Shown piece after piece: positions 18,205-27,886 of a DNA stretch of 64,000 nt. Both the position numbers and the translations under genes were made by a program. The notes below the pieces were generated by a model. It searched no databases. It was not told the origin of the DNA and worked only from the letters and a program-made list of their open reading frames with translations. The DNA lies in the NCBI RefSeq assembly GCF_033446605.1, contig NZ_JAWQUO010000007.1, positions 1 to 64,000 of the forward strand, written 5' to 3'. Origin of the DNA: Iodobacter sp025352645 (lineage in GTDB: Bacteria > Pseudomonadota > Gammaproteobacteria > Burkholderiales > Chitinibacteraceae). Numbering within the stretch: position 1 is the first letter of the stretch; every line of letters starts with the position of its first letter.

Positions 18205-18822
18205 TTAGCGCTGCGCGACTGCCAGCAAGCCGCCAACTGTAAAGAATGCTGCGCCGCAGCCTTGGTTAAAGCGCTTAATGCGATTTGGGCCTTTTAACCA
18301 GAGGCCAAGGCGTGCCCCCCCTGCGGCGTAGGCAACTTGCCAGCTGGCTTCAATAATAAAGAAACTCCCTAGCAGAATGAGCCATTGCCCCATTTGTGGC
18401 CGCGATGTGTCAATAAATTGCGGCAAAAATGCGCCAGCAAATAAAATGGCTTTAGGGTTAGAAAGGGCAACCGTCAGCCCAAGGCGAAAGCGTTTGCTTG
18501 CAGAATCTGCACCTGCATCGGGCATATGTAAACTATCGCCTGCCTTAAAACACTGCCAGCCTAGATAAATTAAATATAAAGCGCCCGCAATCTTAAAAAT
18601 AAGAAATAGCGTGGCCGAGGTGGCCAAAATGGTGGCCATTCCAAAGGCTGATAAGGCAAATAAAAAATACAGCCCAGTAATTGCACCAGCCATCGTGGCT
18701 AAAGTGCCTTGCCAGCCATAGCGTGTGCCGTGCGATAGCATTAGCAGCATATTGGGGCCGGGGGTGCCGGAGATTAAAAAAGTGGTGGCAATAAAAGCCA
18801 GCCAAGTTGCTAAGCTCATCAT
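18205..18822 (-). CDS. LysE/RhtB family amino-acid exporter
   Basis: A 205-aa inner-membrane protein with six hydrophobic segments and the N-terminal LysE signature (TPGPNMLLMLSHGTRYGW) plus the conserved SNPKAILF motif in the middle. The family exports amino acids such as lysine, homoserine, threonine or leucine; substrate not determinable. It is followed upstream by the GGDEF-EAL gene (20-base gap, same strand), so the two may be cotranscribed. Confidence 0.92.
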   Translation of the reverse strand: MMSLATWLAFIATTFLISGTPGPNMLLMLSHGTRYGWQGTLATMAGAITGLYFLFALSAFGMATILATSATLFLIFKIAGALYLIYLGWQCFKAGDSLHMPDAGADSASKRFRLGLTVALSNPKAILFAGAFLPQFIDTSRPQMGQWLILLGSFFIIEASWQVAYAAGGARLGLWLKGPNRIKRFNQGCGAAFFTVGGLLAVAQR

Positions 18823-18842
18823 ATTGAAGCCTTTTTGCTCAG

Positions 18843-21668
18843 TTAAATAATATCCAGCCCAGGATGGTTTTTCATGGGTTTATCCAGATAGTAACCCTGT
18901 ACTTGATCTATCCCTAATTCAATCAGCATATTAAAAATAGCTTCGTTCTCTACGAATTCGGCGATGGTGGTTTTGCCCATTTCATGCGCCATGCTCACCA
19001 TGCCTTTGACAAAGACTTGGCTGTCGTGATCGCTAATAATGTCTTTAATAAAGAAGCCATCAATTTTAAGCACATCGGCTTTTAATTGTTTTAAATAGGC
19101 AAAGGAAGCAAAGCCAGTGCCAAAATCATCAAGGCAAACTGTACAGCCGGTGGCTCTTAATGCATCAATAAAACGCTCAGCATCACGGATATCCGATACC
19201 GCAGCTGTTTCGGTGAGCTCCACCAATAGCCTTGCTGGGTTTACTTTATGCAGCTTGAGCTGCTGGCTAATGTAATCAGGCATTTCTGGTTCATCAAAGG
19301 AGCGGCCAGAAATATTAATGGCGATGGATGGAATATTGGCTTTTTGACCGAGTAATTCAATGGTGGTGCGAATCACCCAGCGGTCAATATCAATAATCTT
19401 GCCGGTTTTTTCGGCGTGGGGAATAAACATCCCAGGCATGATGATTTCACCTGGTTTTTGCAGGTCTTTCATGCGCACCAAGGCTTCTAAGTGGGCGAGC
19501 TTGCGCGTTTTGGGGTAGTAAATACCTTGATAGTGTAACTCTAGCCCCTCATTTTCTAGGGCATCGGTGATACGGTCTTTCCATGAGAGCCGAGTAATAG
19601 CTTCTCGAGAAGGATCGGCATCTTGGCGATACATACGCCAAGTGGATTTACCTGCGGATTTAGCCTGATACATGGCGGAATCAGCATGGGCAACTAGCTC
19701 AAGTGAATTGCTGGCGTGATTGGGGAAGAGCGCTACCCCCACCGATGAAGAAGGGCGCAATACATGGCCTTCAACGGTAAAGGGAATTTGTGCGATTGAG
19801 CTTACAATTCGCTCGGCCAGTTTACTGACTTCAAACTCATTGCAATCGGGGACTAAAATCGCAAACTCGTCCCCTCCTAGGCGGGATAAAACCTCATGGC
19901 GGCGCACTTGCAGGCCAATGGTTGTGGCGATGCATTTAAGTAATTCATCACCCACGCCGTGACCAAAGGTATCGTTTACGTGTTTAAACTCGTCCAGATC
20001 GAAAAAGACTAAGGCCATGGCGCTTTGCTTGCGGTCGGCTTCTGAAACCATTCTATCTAGCTCTTGCTGGAAGCGATGGCGGTTATACAGGCCGGTAAGC
20101 GAGTCACGCTCCGCCAGCTTAATCATATGCTCGGATATTTCACGCTGCTGGGTGACATCTTCGTAAATCCACATCCGGCCATTGGCAGCGCCTTGGCTAT
20201 CCAGCACCTTAAAGCCATGCTGCGTAATGACGCGTCCATCATTCATGGTGAGCTCACCAAAATCGACTTTATCGTCAGAGAGCACCAGCTCTTCTAGGTA
20301 GGTGGCAATAATATCGCCTAGGGCAGGCCGGTTTTCTGCAATTTGCAGAATTTGCCCAATCGGTTTACCTGGCAACTGATTACTTGGCCCAAGGCCCCAT
20401 AAATCACAGAAGGCGGGGTTATGGAACACCACGCGATTATCATTATCTACAAACAACACGCCAAAGCGCATGGCTGAAAGCAGTGCGCTTAAACGGGCTC
20501 GTTCGGATTCGGCGCGGGATAAATAGCTTTGCCCTAGCGATTGAATTTGCCGCAGTTCAATTACTGCCTTGCGTAAGGAAAGACGGTCTTCTTTGAGCTC
20601 GCTATTATCGCGAATACTGGCTCGAAGGCCTAGATAGCTATTGTTTGAATCGTAAATAGGCTGCCAAGAAACCGATGCCCAAAAGGGTTGACCATCACGG
20701 CGTACTGCGCGAAATTCAAAATCTTGAATCACGGTGCGATGCAGCAGCGCTTGTTGTAGGGTCTCGGTGACGCGATCTCGCTCCTCTGGCATGGTGAGCG
20801 AAAGTGGAAAATCCCCTAATAGCATGCATTCATTGACTGAATAGCCAGATAGCCGTGTGACTGAATCATTAATCCACACCAGCTTGCCTTCATCGGGAGA
20901 AAGCCATAGCTCGGTACTGTGTGTGTAGTTGGCGATGGTATGAAATTTTTCTTCGTTCATCACCAAGGTATCAACCCGCTCTTTGATAACCGCTGTCATT
21001 TCATTAAAGCGAGTAGTGAGCTGGGTGATTTCAGTCAGGCCTTTGCTGGGCAGAGGAGCTTCATAGTGGCCTATTGCGGCGTTTTCAGCAGCTTTGATAA
21101 GCCGGTGGATATGCCGAGTAAGCCAAAAGCCAAGTAAACCCATGATCAGCGCGCAAAGCAAAACCCCTGCGATAATGGTAATGGCGCTTTGCAGCATCAG
21201 CTGATTAATACCGCCACGCATAATTTCTGTTGAAACACCAAAACGTAGCTCACCAAAAGGCTCGCCAGCAAATTCAATTGGGGTTGCCGCATGAATTAAA
21301 GCGGGCAGATCACGCTCTAGCGATAGTTTATCTACTGGAGGAAGTTTTTGTGCAATATCCCAGCCCCGAGCGGCAATGATTTGTTTTTTATTATCGAGCA
21401 GAATTAGGTAATCAATCCCTTCAGCGGTGCGAATTCCTTCAAGTAAATCCGCCGCTTGGGCCATGTTGCCGCTGGATAAAGGCGTGGCGAAGGCCGCATT
21501 TAATAGCCGAGATAATTCTTGAACGCGCACTTCGGTGGCATGGGTGGCCATTTCTGACCATATTCTCGATGTATTGAACAATAGGACGGCTAAAATCGTA
21601 CATTGCACGAGTAGAGTGGCAACAATTAAACGTGCACGTAGCGAATTAAAAAACGGGAGCGATGCCAT
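18843..21668 (-). CDS. membrane GGDEF-EAL protein with HAMP and PAS domains
   Basis: The 941-aa sensor protein has TM1 (about 13-33), a periplasmic sensor region (34-158), TM2 (160-183), HAMP (184-235), two PAS domains (240-355 and 392-505), GGDEF (515-680) and EAL (695-940). The cyclase signature GGDEF (598-602) is intact, while the upstream inhibitory RxxD site reads RHEV, so feedback inhibition is not expected. The EAL motif (728-730), the DDFGTG loop and the QGYYLDKP end are intact, so phosphodiesterase activity is likely. It is a dual-motif c-di-GMP enzyme whose net direction cannot be read from sequence. Confidence 0.93.
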   Translation of the reverse strand: MASLPFFNSLRARLIVATLLVQCTILAVLLFNTSRIWSEMATHATEVRVQELSRLLNAAFATPLSSGNMAQAADLLEGIRTAEGIDYLILLDNKKQIIAARGWDIAQKLPPVDKLSLERDLPALIHAATPIEFAGEPFGELRFGVSTEIMRGGINQLMLQSAITIIAGVLLCALIMGLLGFWLTRHIHRLIKAAENAAIGHYEAPLPSKGLTEITQLTTRFNEMTAVIKERVDTLVMNEEKFHTIANYTHSTELWLSPDEGKLVWINDSVTRLSGYSVNECMLLGDFPLSLTMPEERDRVTETLQQALLHRTVIQDFEFRAVRRDGQPFWASVSWQPIYDSNNSYLGLRASIRDNSELKEDRLSLRKAVIELRQIQSLGQSYLSRAESERARLSALLSAMRFGVLFVDNDNRVVFHNPAFCDLWGLGPSNQLPGKPIGQILQIAENRPALGDIIATYLEELVLSDDKVDFGELTMNDGRVITQHGFKVLDSQGAANGRMWIYEDVTQQREISEHMIKLAERDSLTGLYNRHRFQQELDRMVSEADRKQSAMALVFFDLDEFKHVNDTFGHGVGDELLKCIATTIGLQVRRHEVLSRLGGDEFAILVPDCNEFEVSKLAERIVSSIAQIPFTVEGHVLRPSSSVGVALFPNHASNSLELVAHADSAMYQAKSAGKSTWRMYRQDADPSREAITRLSWKDRITDALENEGLELHYQGIYYPKTRKLAHLEALVRMKDLQKPGEIIMPGMFIPHAEKTGKIIDIDRWVIRTTIELLGQKANIPSIAINISGRSFDEPEMPDYISQQLKLHKVNPARLLVELTETAAVSDIRDAERFIDALRATGCTVCLDDFGTGFASFAYLKQLKADVLKIDGFFIKDIISDHDSQVFVKGMVSMAHEMGKTTIAEFVENEAIFNMLIELGIDQVQGYYLDKPMKNHPGLDII

Positions 21669-21786
21669 GCAAACCTGTTGGAAAATGATTACATATTTTA
21701 TAGGCCAAGCAGCTTAAATATGCCTTAGTCGCTTGGTGCTTATGCTTTAGCATTATTTAAAAATATTGCTTGCACTTAGCCTGATT

Positions 21787-21817
21787 ACTACCGAAAGCAT
21801 TGTTTGCTTTCGGTAGT
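21787..21817. terminator. hairpin downstream of argA
   Basis: ACTACCGAAAGC and GCTTTCGGTAGT form a perfect 12-bp stem with a 7-base loop, 69 bases past the argA stop and before the GGDEF-EAL gene on the same strand. There is no strong U-run. It probably ends the argA transcript. Confidence 0.6.
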
Positions 21818-21885
21818 GTTACACCATCAATAATAATGAGTAATTGAAATGTCGTATATTGCTTATTTATTTTCTTAAACTAACT

Positions 21886-23202
21886 TTAGTTGCGTAGCTG
21901 CTTAATAAATACTTTTGAACGCCTTTGATAATTGTAGAGCTGCTTTCTTTCAATCGGCAAAGCATCAACGGTTGCCAGCGCAAAGCCTCTTTCTACAAAC
22001 CAATGCGCGGTACGGGTGGTAAGCACAAATAGCTCGCGCACACCTAGGCTGCGGGCGTGTTGCTCGATGTGCTTGAGTAGCTGTTCGCCCCGATTAGCAT
22101 CTCGGTAATCGGGATGGATCACCAAACAGGCCATTTCTGCCATATGGCTTTTAGGGAAAGGGTACATCGCTACGCAGCCCACAATCTTACTATCGTGCTC
22201 GAGCACCGAGTAACGATGGATTTCACGCTCGAGTAATTCTCGGCCACGTTTCACCAAAACCCCATCGTCTTCTAGCGGCTCAATCAAGGCCAATACCCCG
22301 CCGACGTCATCAATGGTGGCTTCGCGCATGGTTTCGAGTGAATCACGCGAAACCATGGTGCCAATCCCGTCGTGGGTAAATAGCTCTTTAAGCAAAGCAC
22401 CATCCACATGGTGGCTAACCAAATGCGCCCGTGCTACGCCATTGCGCACCGCTTTAATGGCGCAGGGTAGATACAGCCGGATATCTTCGTTTGGATGGGG
22501 ATGCGTGTTTAAAAACTGCTCAGCTTGCAAGGCGGTTAGTTCAGTTAGCAACTCGCCTACTAAGTCTTCTACTCCCTGCTGGCCAAGTAAAAAGATGAGT
22601 TTGTCGGCACGCAGGGCAATGGCGGCACTGGTGGCTACATCTTCGAGTGGCACATTAAATACTTCGCCCGTTGGCGAGTAGCCAAGGGTAGAAAGCAAGA
22701 CCAGCTCACCATCATCAAGGCGATAGCGAATGGCGGTGGTGTCTACTTTCCGCACTTCGCCCGTGTACATTAAATCTAGGCCGTCACGAATACCCATGGG
22801 CTGCGCTGTAATAAAGTTGCCAGCAGAGACGCGAATATCGGCATTGGCCATGGGCGAGTTAGCCAAGCCCATCGATAACCAAGATTCAATCTCTACTCGA
22901 ACTTGGCCCACCGCCTGAATGACGCACTCTAATGTTTGCGCATCGGTAACGCGTAAACCGTGGTGATAGCGCGTCTCTAAACCACGCTCATTAATACGGG
23001 CTTCAATTTGTGGGCGAGCACCATGCACAACAACTAAGCGCACACCAAGGCTGGTGAGCAGATTGATATCGTGCGTAATGGTGGCAAATTTGCCGTCGCG
23101 AACCACTTCACCACCTAAGGCAATGACAAAAGTGCGATCACGAAAGGCATGAATATACGGGGCGGCCAGACGAAAAGACTGGACGAACTCATCGGCTTGC
23201 AT
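21886..23202 (-). CDS. argA: amino-acid N-acetyltransferase (N-acetylglutamate synthase)
   Basis: A 438-aa classical ArgA: an N-terminal amino-acid-kinase-like domain (about 1-285) that binds arginine as feedback inhibitor, and a C-terminal GNAT acetyltransferase domain (about 295-438) with the acetyl-CoA loop DYRDANRGEQLLKHIE. It makes N-acetylglutamate from glutamate and acetyl-CoA, the first committed step to arginine. I place the start at ATG 23202, with AGGA 7 bases upstream; the longer GTG start at 23274 adds an unconserved tail. Confidence 0.95.
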   Translation of the reverse strand: MQADEFVQSFRLAAPYIHAFRDRTFVIALGGEVVRDGKFATITHDINLLTSLGVRLVVVHGARPQIEARINERGLETRYHHGLRVTDAQTLECVIQAVGQVRVEIESWLSMGLANSPMANADIRVSAGNFITAQPMGIRDGLDLMYTGEVRKVDTTAIRYRLDDGELVLLSTLGYSPTGEVFNVPLEDVATSAAIALRADKLIFLLGQQGVEDLVGELLTELTALQAEQFLNTHPHPNEDIRLYLPCAIKAVRNGVARAHLVSHHVDGALLKELFTHDGIGTMVSRDSLETMREATIDDVGGVLALIEPLEDDGVLVKRGRELLEREIHRYSVLEHDSKIVGCVAMYPFPKSHMAEMACLVIHPDYRDANRGEQLLKHIEQHARSLGVRELFVLTTRTAHWFVERGFALATVDALPIERKQLYNYQRRSKVFIKQLRN

Positions 23203-23523
23203 GGAATTCCTAAAAGATTTGTGAGCTTTGTGCCAAGTATGGCTTGTCGTTAGTGCTGTTGATATTTGTTGCACGATTATTATGTTTGCAAATCAAATGT
23301 CAAAGCGGCCTAGGCTGCTCGCCAACGGGTAAAAAGCCAGATTTTTTCATATTTTGTGCAATTTTTCTTTAAATAGCTAGCAACTTAGTCTTAAGGGGGC
23401 AGACACCTGCTTTAGACGAGGCTTTCTATCCAAAATATGGGTGAAGTCCTGTAGGTGGTAAGGAGAGTGTAAAAGGATTGTTGTGTCTATATTGTAAAGG
23501 TGACTGCGTAATGGAGCTTCGCC
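23203..23523. other. divergent intergenic region argA / pagL-like
   Basis: 320 bases with no supported gene. It should contain the argA promoter (minus) and the pagL promoter (plus). The centre is AT-rich (23335-23385). I see no ARG box good enough to call, no riboswitch and no repeat. Confidence 0.5.
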
Positions 23524-24066
23524 ATGCTTACCCATCTTCTACTAATCCCCCCCTTGCTGATTGCGCTAGCGGCTTCAGCTGCTGAGGGTTTGGAGTGGCA
23601 AGTGGAGCTTGGACAAGGCGTGCAGCCAAGCCATGTTGAGCAGCATCATTTGTTTAGAGTGGCTTTACACAAGGCGCTACCTTGGTCTTGGTATGAGAGT
23701 AAAACCGGCAAATTAAGCTCCGGCTTTGCGATTGGGGCCGGATTGTGGCATGGGGATGATCGCAACACTGGTGAATTTTTTATTACACCTGAGCTGCGAT
23801 ATGAATGGGCTCCGCTGGAGACCGGCACGCAGTGGTTTGTAGAGGCAGGGGTAGGGGGGCATTTGTTTTCCCGCACGGATTATGCCAAGCGTGGCCCTTT
23901 TAGTACTGCATTTCAATTTGGCGAGCAGTTTGGTGCAGGTATGCGCTTTGGCGAGCAGTCTGCGCAAGATTTAACGCTGATGTATCAGCATCATTCGAAC
24001 GCCGATATCAATACCCCCAATTACGGCGCTGATTTTGTGGTGCTGCGCTATGGCTTTAAAATGTAG
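23524..24066 (+). CDS. PagL-like lipid A 3-O-deacylase
   Basis: A 180-aa outer-membrane beta-barrel enzyme. It has a signal peptide (cleavage about residue 20, AASAAEG) followed by amphipathic strands and a C-terminal aromatic residue pattern (LRYGFKM). The PagL catalytic motif H156-x-S158-N-A is present in YQHHSNADINTPN. The third catalytic position, Glu in the Pseudomonas enzyme 12 residues after the Ser, is Asp (D170). The family removes the 3-O acyl chain from lipid A. GGAG lies 7 bases before the ATG. The gene is convergent to the glycan cluster. Confidence 0.85.
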   Translation: MLTHLLLIPPLLIALAASAAEGLEWQVELGQGVQPSHVEQHHLFRVALHKALPWSWYESKTGKLSSGFAIGAGLWHGDDRNTGEFFITPELRYEWAPLETGTQWFVEAGVGGHLFSRTDYAKRGPFSTAFQFGEQFGAGMRFGEQSAQDLTLMYQHHSNADINTPNYGADFVVLRYGFKM

Positions 24067-24106
24067 GGCAAGTAGGTGGTGTGACGTTTGTTTGGTCCAC
24101 CAAGAA

Positions 24107-24182
24107 CACGAAAGGCAGTAAAAATGACATGGCATGCTGACCGTTTAAGCGATGCCCGTTCGTGATTTTCATGCCTTTCGTG
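24107..24182. repeat. inverted repeat between pagL-like and WbaP genes
   Basis: CACGAAAGGCA (24107-24117) and TGCCTTTCGTG (24172-24182) are perfect 11-bp arms, with further imperfect pairing inward (AAAAATGACATGGCATG against CGATGCCCGTTCGTGATTTT). It is a hairpin-forming element in the convergent gap and may also terminate both transcripts. Confidence 0.7.
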
Positions 24183-24202
24183 GGCGATGTTTTTTATCTA
24201 AA

Positions 24203-25657
24203 TCAATACGCCCCGCGCCCGCTCACTACCGTGCGAATGGTTTTGCAGACAATCGCCACGTCGTACCAAAGATTCCAGTTTTTAACGTACCAAGCATCCA
24301 GCGCTACGCGCTCGGCATAGGTGGTGTCGTTACGGCCGGAAACTTGCCATAAGCCGGTTAGCCCTGGGCGCGCTTCTAAGTAAAAATCAACGTGATCGCC
24401 ATAGCGTTCCAGCTCGGCGGTGATAATTGGGCGGGGGCCCACAAGGCTCATTTCGCCTTTGATCACATTCCACAGCTGCGGAATCTCATCGAGGCTGGTT
24501 TTTCTTAAAAACTCACCAATCGGCGTAATGCGTGGATCGTTTTTAAGCTTAAAGTCTTTATCCCATTCCGCCCGTGCTTCGCTGCTGCTGGCCAGTAGTT
24601 TTTCTAGCACTTCTTGGCTGTTAGAAACCATGGTGCGAAACTTCCAGCACTTAAATGGCCTGCCGTTAATCCCCACGCGAACATGGCCAAAAAAGATGCT
24701 GCCAGGGCCACCTTGGCGTTTGATTTGAACCGCTACATAGGTCAGTAGTGGAAAAAGCAAAATCAGCCCAACGCTGGCCCCGAATAAATCAAAAGCGCGC
24801 TTTAAGGTGGTCAGCGATTTCACTGATAAATTATTGCGCACCCGCAGCAGCAGCACTTCATGGCTGAAAAAGTGATGCGGTACCACGCCAAACAGCGGCA
24901 ACCCAGCAATTGGCGGGATGATATGCATATCTTTATATTTGAGGGATAGCAGCTCAATTTGCGGGCCTAGGCGGCGTAATTCATCTTCATCCACGGCAAC
25001 CACCACGTGGGGGCGGCCGTTATTATCTAGCCAAGACAGCAACCCGCTTTCATCTAGCTGAATAACCGGCCTAGTCTTGCCATCAATAATCAGTGTGGCT
25101 GGATCGCTCTGGTTAATTGATAAAAAAGCCTGCACCTCAAAACCCAGCTGGCGCTCGCTATGCATGGCGCGGCAGGCATCGATGGCATTGTTGCTGGCCC
25201 CAATAATCACTGTGGGCAGTTGCCAGAGTTGCTTAGATAGCAGCCAGTTTTTCATTTGTGAGCGTAAAAATGGCAAAAGCAGTAGGGCTAGGCTCCAAGA
25301 CATTGGCCATAAAAAGCGCGATACCGTGAATTTACCCAGCAGCACCAGCATGCCGTTGAGTAGTGCGGCGAGCAGCAGGGCGCGCAGTATTTCTAGCAGC
25401 TCATCCCAAAACGGCAGCCGCAGGCTGTAATGCCCGCGCCACCAAAAATTGCCAACGGTGAGTACGGCTAGAAACAGAAAGGCGGTACTTTGTTGCGAGC
25501 CTTCCCACCACCACCATGCGGCAAAGTCGCCACCAATTCTTTGGTGACGAAAAAAGCTGAGCATGGCTAGCGCCGCGCAAAAAGACGCGGTGAGCGCAGC
25601 AAAATCAGCCAGCGCCAACAAAGGCTTGGCCCTTTCGGCTTGTAAATGCTTATTCAT
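24203..25657 (-). CDS. polyprenyl-phosphate sugar-1-phosphate transferase (WbaP type)
   Basis: A 484-aa initiating glycosyltransferase. The N-terminal half has four membrane segments (about 15-135) and a central Rossmann-like soluble part. The C-terminal catalytic sugar-transferase domain begins at KRAFDLFGASVGLILLFPL, with the signatures FKCWKFRTM, KTSLDEIPQLWNV, SLVGPRP and PGLTGLWQVSGR. It transfers a sugar phosphate (typically galactose- or glucose-1-P) to undecaprenyl phosphate at the inner membrane, starting O-antigen or exopolysaccharide units. It is the last gene of the glycosyltransferase run. Confidence 0.93.
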   Translation of the reverse strand: MNKHLQAERAKPLLALADFAALTASFCAALAMLSFFRHQRIGGDFAAWWWWEGSQQSTAFLFLAVLTVGNFWWRGHYSLRLPFWDELLEILRALLLAALLNGMLVLLGKFTVSRFLWPMSWSLALLLLPFLRSQMKNWLLSKQLWQLPTVIIGASNNAIDACRAMHSERQLGFEVQAFLSINQSDPATLIIDGKTRPVIQLDESGLLSWLDNNGRPHVVVAVDEDELRRLGPQIELLSLKYKDMHIIPPIAGLPLFGVVPHHFFSHEVLLLRVRNNLSVKSLTTLKRAFDLFGASVGLILLFPLLTYVAVQIKRQGGPGSIFFGHVRVGINGRPFKCWKFRTMVSNSQEVLEKLLASSSEARAEWDKDFKLKNDPRITPIGEFLRKTSLDEIPQLWNVIKGEMSLVGPRPIITAELERYGDHVDFYLEARPGLTGLWQVSGRNDTTYAERVALDAWYVKNWNLWYDVAIVCKTIRTVVSGRGAY

Positions 25658-25797
25658 TTTACTTCCTGATTTTCAAGCAAAAGTTCTGTAGAGCAAGAGC
25701 GGGTAAAACCCAGCCCTATCAACTCAAGAGAAACGGTATTCGTAGGGCGGGTGTAACCCGCGCACTGATTAAGCATCACTGGCTGCTTGCTCCCGCC
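25658..25797. repeat. remnant of the 'GTAGGGCGGGTG' hairpin repeat
   Basis: TCGTAGGGCGGGTGTAACCC (25740-25759) matches the arm of the perfect palindrome at 41716-41775, and a second partial arm, GCTCCCGCCCTA (25789-25800), faces it. A degenerate GCGGGTAAAACCCAGCCCTA lies just left. This is a decayed copy of that palindromic repeat between two glycosyltransferase genes. Confidence 0.6.
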
Positions 25798-26901
25798 CTA
25801 AGACAGTCCATAAGCCCTATAAAGGCTCGCCATCATTTTATCTAGCGAGTAATGCTGCTCTGCAAATGTTTTGGCCTGTGCGCCTAGTTTTTGGCGGCTG
25901 AGGCGGTCTTCGATTAGGATGTTTAGATATTTAACAAAGTCGGCACTGTTTTCACACAGATAGCCATTTTCGCCATCGATCACTAGGTCTTTATTACCGA
26001 CCACATTGGTGGCGAGTACTGGCAGGCCTGCGGCCATCGCTTCTATTACGGCTACCGGCAAGCCTTCCCAGCGCGAGGTTTGTATATAGATATCAAGGCT
26101 AGCAAGGTGCTGCAATGCTTGGCTGCGGTCTGTCCAGCCTGTGAGCCGAACGCCGGCCTTGGCCAAGGTTTTTTCTGAGTGGGCATCCCCGCCTCCAGTC
26201 CATAGAAACTCTACACCGGGCTGAGTCAGCTGGCCGGCGATCTCTGCAAATAGCTCAGGATTTCTGGCCAGCGTTACACGGCCAACTGTGCCGATGCGCA
26301 CAATATCCTGATTGCCGCTGGCGGCAGGGATGGCCGCCAGATCAACCGCGTTGTTCACGACCACTACATTGTTGCTGAGATGACGGCAGATTTCTGCACC
26401 CTCAGAAGGTGAGCAGGCGATAAAGGTGCAGGATATTTCTGAAAGTATTTTTTCTACCGTCAGAAAAATGGTGTTTTTTAAACGACCTTCGGCACGCTGC
26501 AAAAATGACAGGCCATGCGGTGAGAAAAACCATTTTGGCGCAGATCTGCCACGGATAAATAAGCTAACAATCCGCCCTAGCGCACCGGCTTTAGATGAAT
26601 GCATATGCACCACATCTGGTTTTAACTCGCGCAGCCAGTGATAAAGCGCGCGGCCAGCACGCCAGTCAGCGGCAGGGTTAATGGCGCGCACCATGGGCAG
26701 TTGAATAAAGCGGATGGCATCGACAAACAGTGCTCGCCAGTTGTCCGGTGTTTCTTCACGGATCGAATGAATAATAGTGATGCTATGGCCGTCCTTGGCC
26801 TGTGCATTGGCCATGGCCGACACCATAGACAGCGTGCCAGCGCCAAAGGCCTCAACAATATGCACAATTTTAGCAGCGGGTTTTACGGGAATCAGGCTCA
26901 T
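25798..26901 (-). CDS. glycosyltransferase family 4 protein
   Basis: A 367-aa GT-B fold glycosyltransferase. The N-terminal Rossmann domain starts KIVHIVEAFGAGTLSM (glycine-rich acceptor loop), and the C-terminal donor domain carries GRVTLARNPELF and the GT4 E-x7-E motif EGLPVAVIEAMAAGLPVLATNV. It resembles WbnK/RfaG-like enzymes of surface polysaccharide assembly; the sugar is unknown. It starts inside the last codons of the preceding GT2 gene (ATGA overlap, 26898-26901), so the two are translationally coupled. Confidence 0.92.
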   Translation of the reverse strand: MSLIPVKPAAKIVHIVEAFGAGTLSMVSAMANAQAKDGHSITIIHSIREETPDNWRALFVDAIRFIQLPMVRAINPAADWRAGRALYHWLRELKPDVVHMHSSKAGALGRIVSLFIRGRSAPKWFFSPHGLSFLQRAEGRLKNTIFLTVEKILSEISCTFIACSPSEGAEICRHLSNNVVVVNNAVDLAAIPAASGNQDIVRIGTVGRVTLARNPELFAEIAGQLTQPGVEFLWTGGGDAHSEKTLAKAGVRLTGWTDRSQALQHLASLDIYIQTSRWEGLPVAVIEAMAAGLPVLATNVVGNKDLVIDGENGYLCENSADFVKYLNILIEDRLSRQKLGAQAKTFAEQHYSLDKMMASLYRAYGLS

Positions 26902-27704
26902 GCTTTTTTTGCTCTTAATTTGGATTTGAGCTTAAACACCAAGGAATAGGGCAGCAAGAGTAAAAGCTGCGTTCTCGCCATGCCGATCAGGGCGGCAAGG
27001 CGGCCATCGCTGTATTTTTTTTGCACTGCCAAGCGGGATTTGAGCTGCTGGCGGCGTTTACTCAGCGAAATACCGCTAGGGTCTAGCTCGTAGCGGATCA
27101 GCACATCGGGCAGGTTGGCTACTTTAAACTGGCGGGTGAATTCACTAAACAGCGCATAGTCTTCGGCGGCAGGCATATCCAGCGGATAGGGGCCGGTGCT
27201 CGCCAAAGCCGCGCTTCTAAACATCACCGCCGGATGAATAAAGGCCGAGTTATTACGCATGGCGTGGCGAATAGCCGTGTGCTCGCTTGGATGGCGCAGC
27301 ACAAATTGCTCGGCGCCTGCTTGATTCACAAAGCTGGCCGCGCCGCCAACCAGCATCACATTGGGGTGCTTATCTAAAAAAGCGACTTGTTTGGCGAAGC
27401 GATCCGGCAGGTTTTCATCGCCGCAATCCAAGCGGGCAATCAGCTCGTAGCCTCGGGACGTAATCCACGTTAAGCCAGAATTAAGCGCGTGCTCAATGCC
27501 ACGATTCACCGGTAAGTTTAAAAACCGCAGCTCGCCCTGTGCCTTAAATGCCGCTCTGGCGCGGCTGTGATCAATAGGCGCACGCATGCTGCCATCATCC
27601 ACCACTACGGCATCGCATTGCTCGTGCTCACCAATCGAGGCCAGCGATTTAAGCAGCCCCTCAGGATTATTAAAATGTGGAATGAGTAAGATAAGGCGTT
27701 TCAT
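26898..27704 (-). CDS. glycosyltransferase family 2 protein (paralogue B, DCGD motif)
   Basis: A 268-aa GT-A fold transferase, with the nucleotide-binding start LIPHFNNP and VVDDGS at 35-39. The metal-binding motif reads D93-C-G95-D96, whereas the neighbouring paralogue has D93-C-D95-D96. The two 268-aa proteins share identical stretches (IPHFNNP, GIEHALN, PDRFAKQVAFLD, RRQQ) and the same length, so they are a tandem duplication. Loss of the middle Asp may change metal binding or activity (inference). It overlaps the next gene by 4 bases. Confidence 0.92.
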   Translation of the reverse strand: MKRLILLIPHFNNPEGLLKSLASIGEHEQCDAVVVDDGSMRAPIDHSRARAAFKAQGELRFLNLPVNRGIEHALNSGLTWITSRGYELIARLDCGDENLPDRFAKQVAFLDKHPNVMLVGGAASFVNQAGAEQFVLRHPSEHTAIRHAMRNNSAFIHPAVMFRSAALASTGPYPLDMPAAEDYALFSEFTRQFKVANLPDVLIRYELDPSGISLSKRRQQLKSRLAVQKKYSDGRLAALIGMARTQLLLLLPYSLVFKLKSKLRAKKA

Positions 27705-27767
27705 GTGTGCTTTTGGTTTGCGAGTGTGGCTTCGCGTTTTAATTTAACAATGGTAGGGCGGGTGGAA

Positions 27768-27883
27768 CTTGCTAAATCCCCCCTAAGCCCCCTTTTTCAA
27801 AGGGGGGAACTGCTATGGCCATTTAGCGCGGTATTAACGCTGTAGCTTCCCCCTTGGTAAAAGGGGGACTGAGGGGGATTTGC
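27768..27883. repeat. palindromic 'AAATCCCCC' repeat
   Basis: CTAAATCCCCCCTAAGCCCC on the left is mirrored by GGGGACTGAGGGGGATTT on the right. Each half also folds on itself (CCCCCTTTTTCAAAGGGGGG; CCCCCTTGGTAAAAGGGGG). This kind of C-rich hairpin is a common interspersed intergenic repeat in proteobacteria. It separates the two duplicated GT2 genes. Confidence 0.75.
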
Positions 27884-27886
27884 TGT

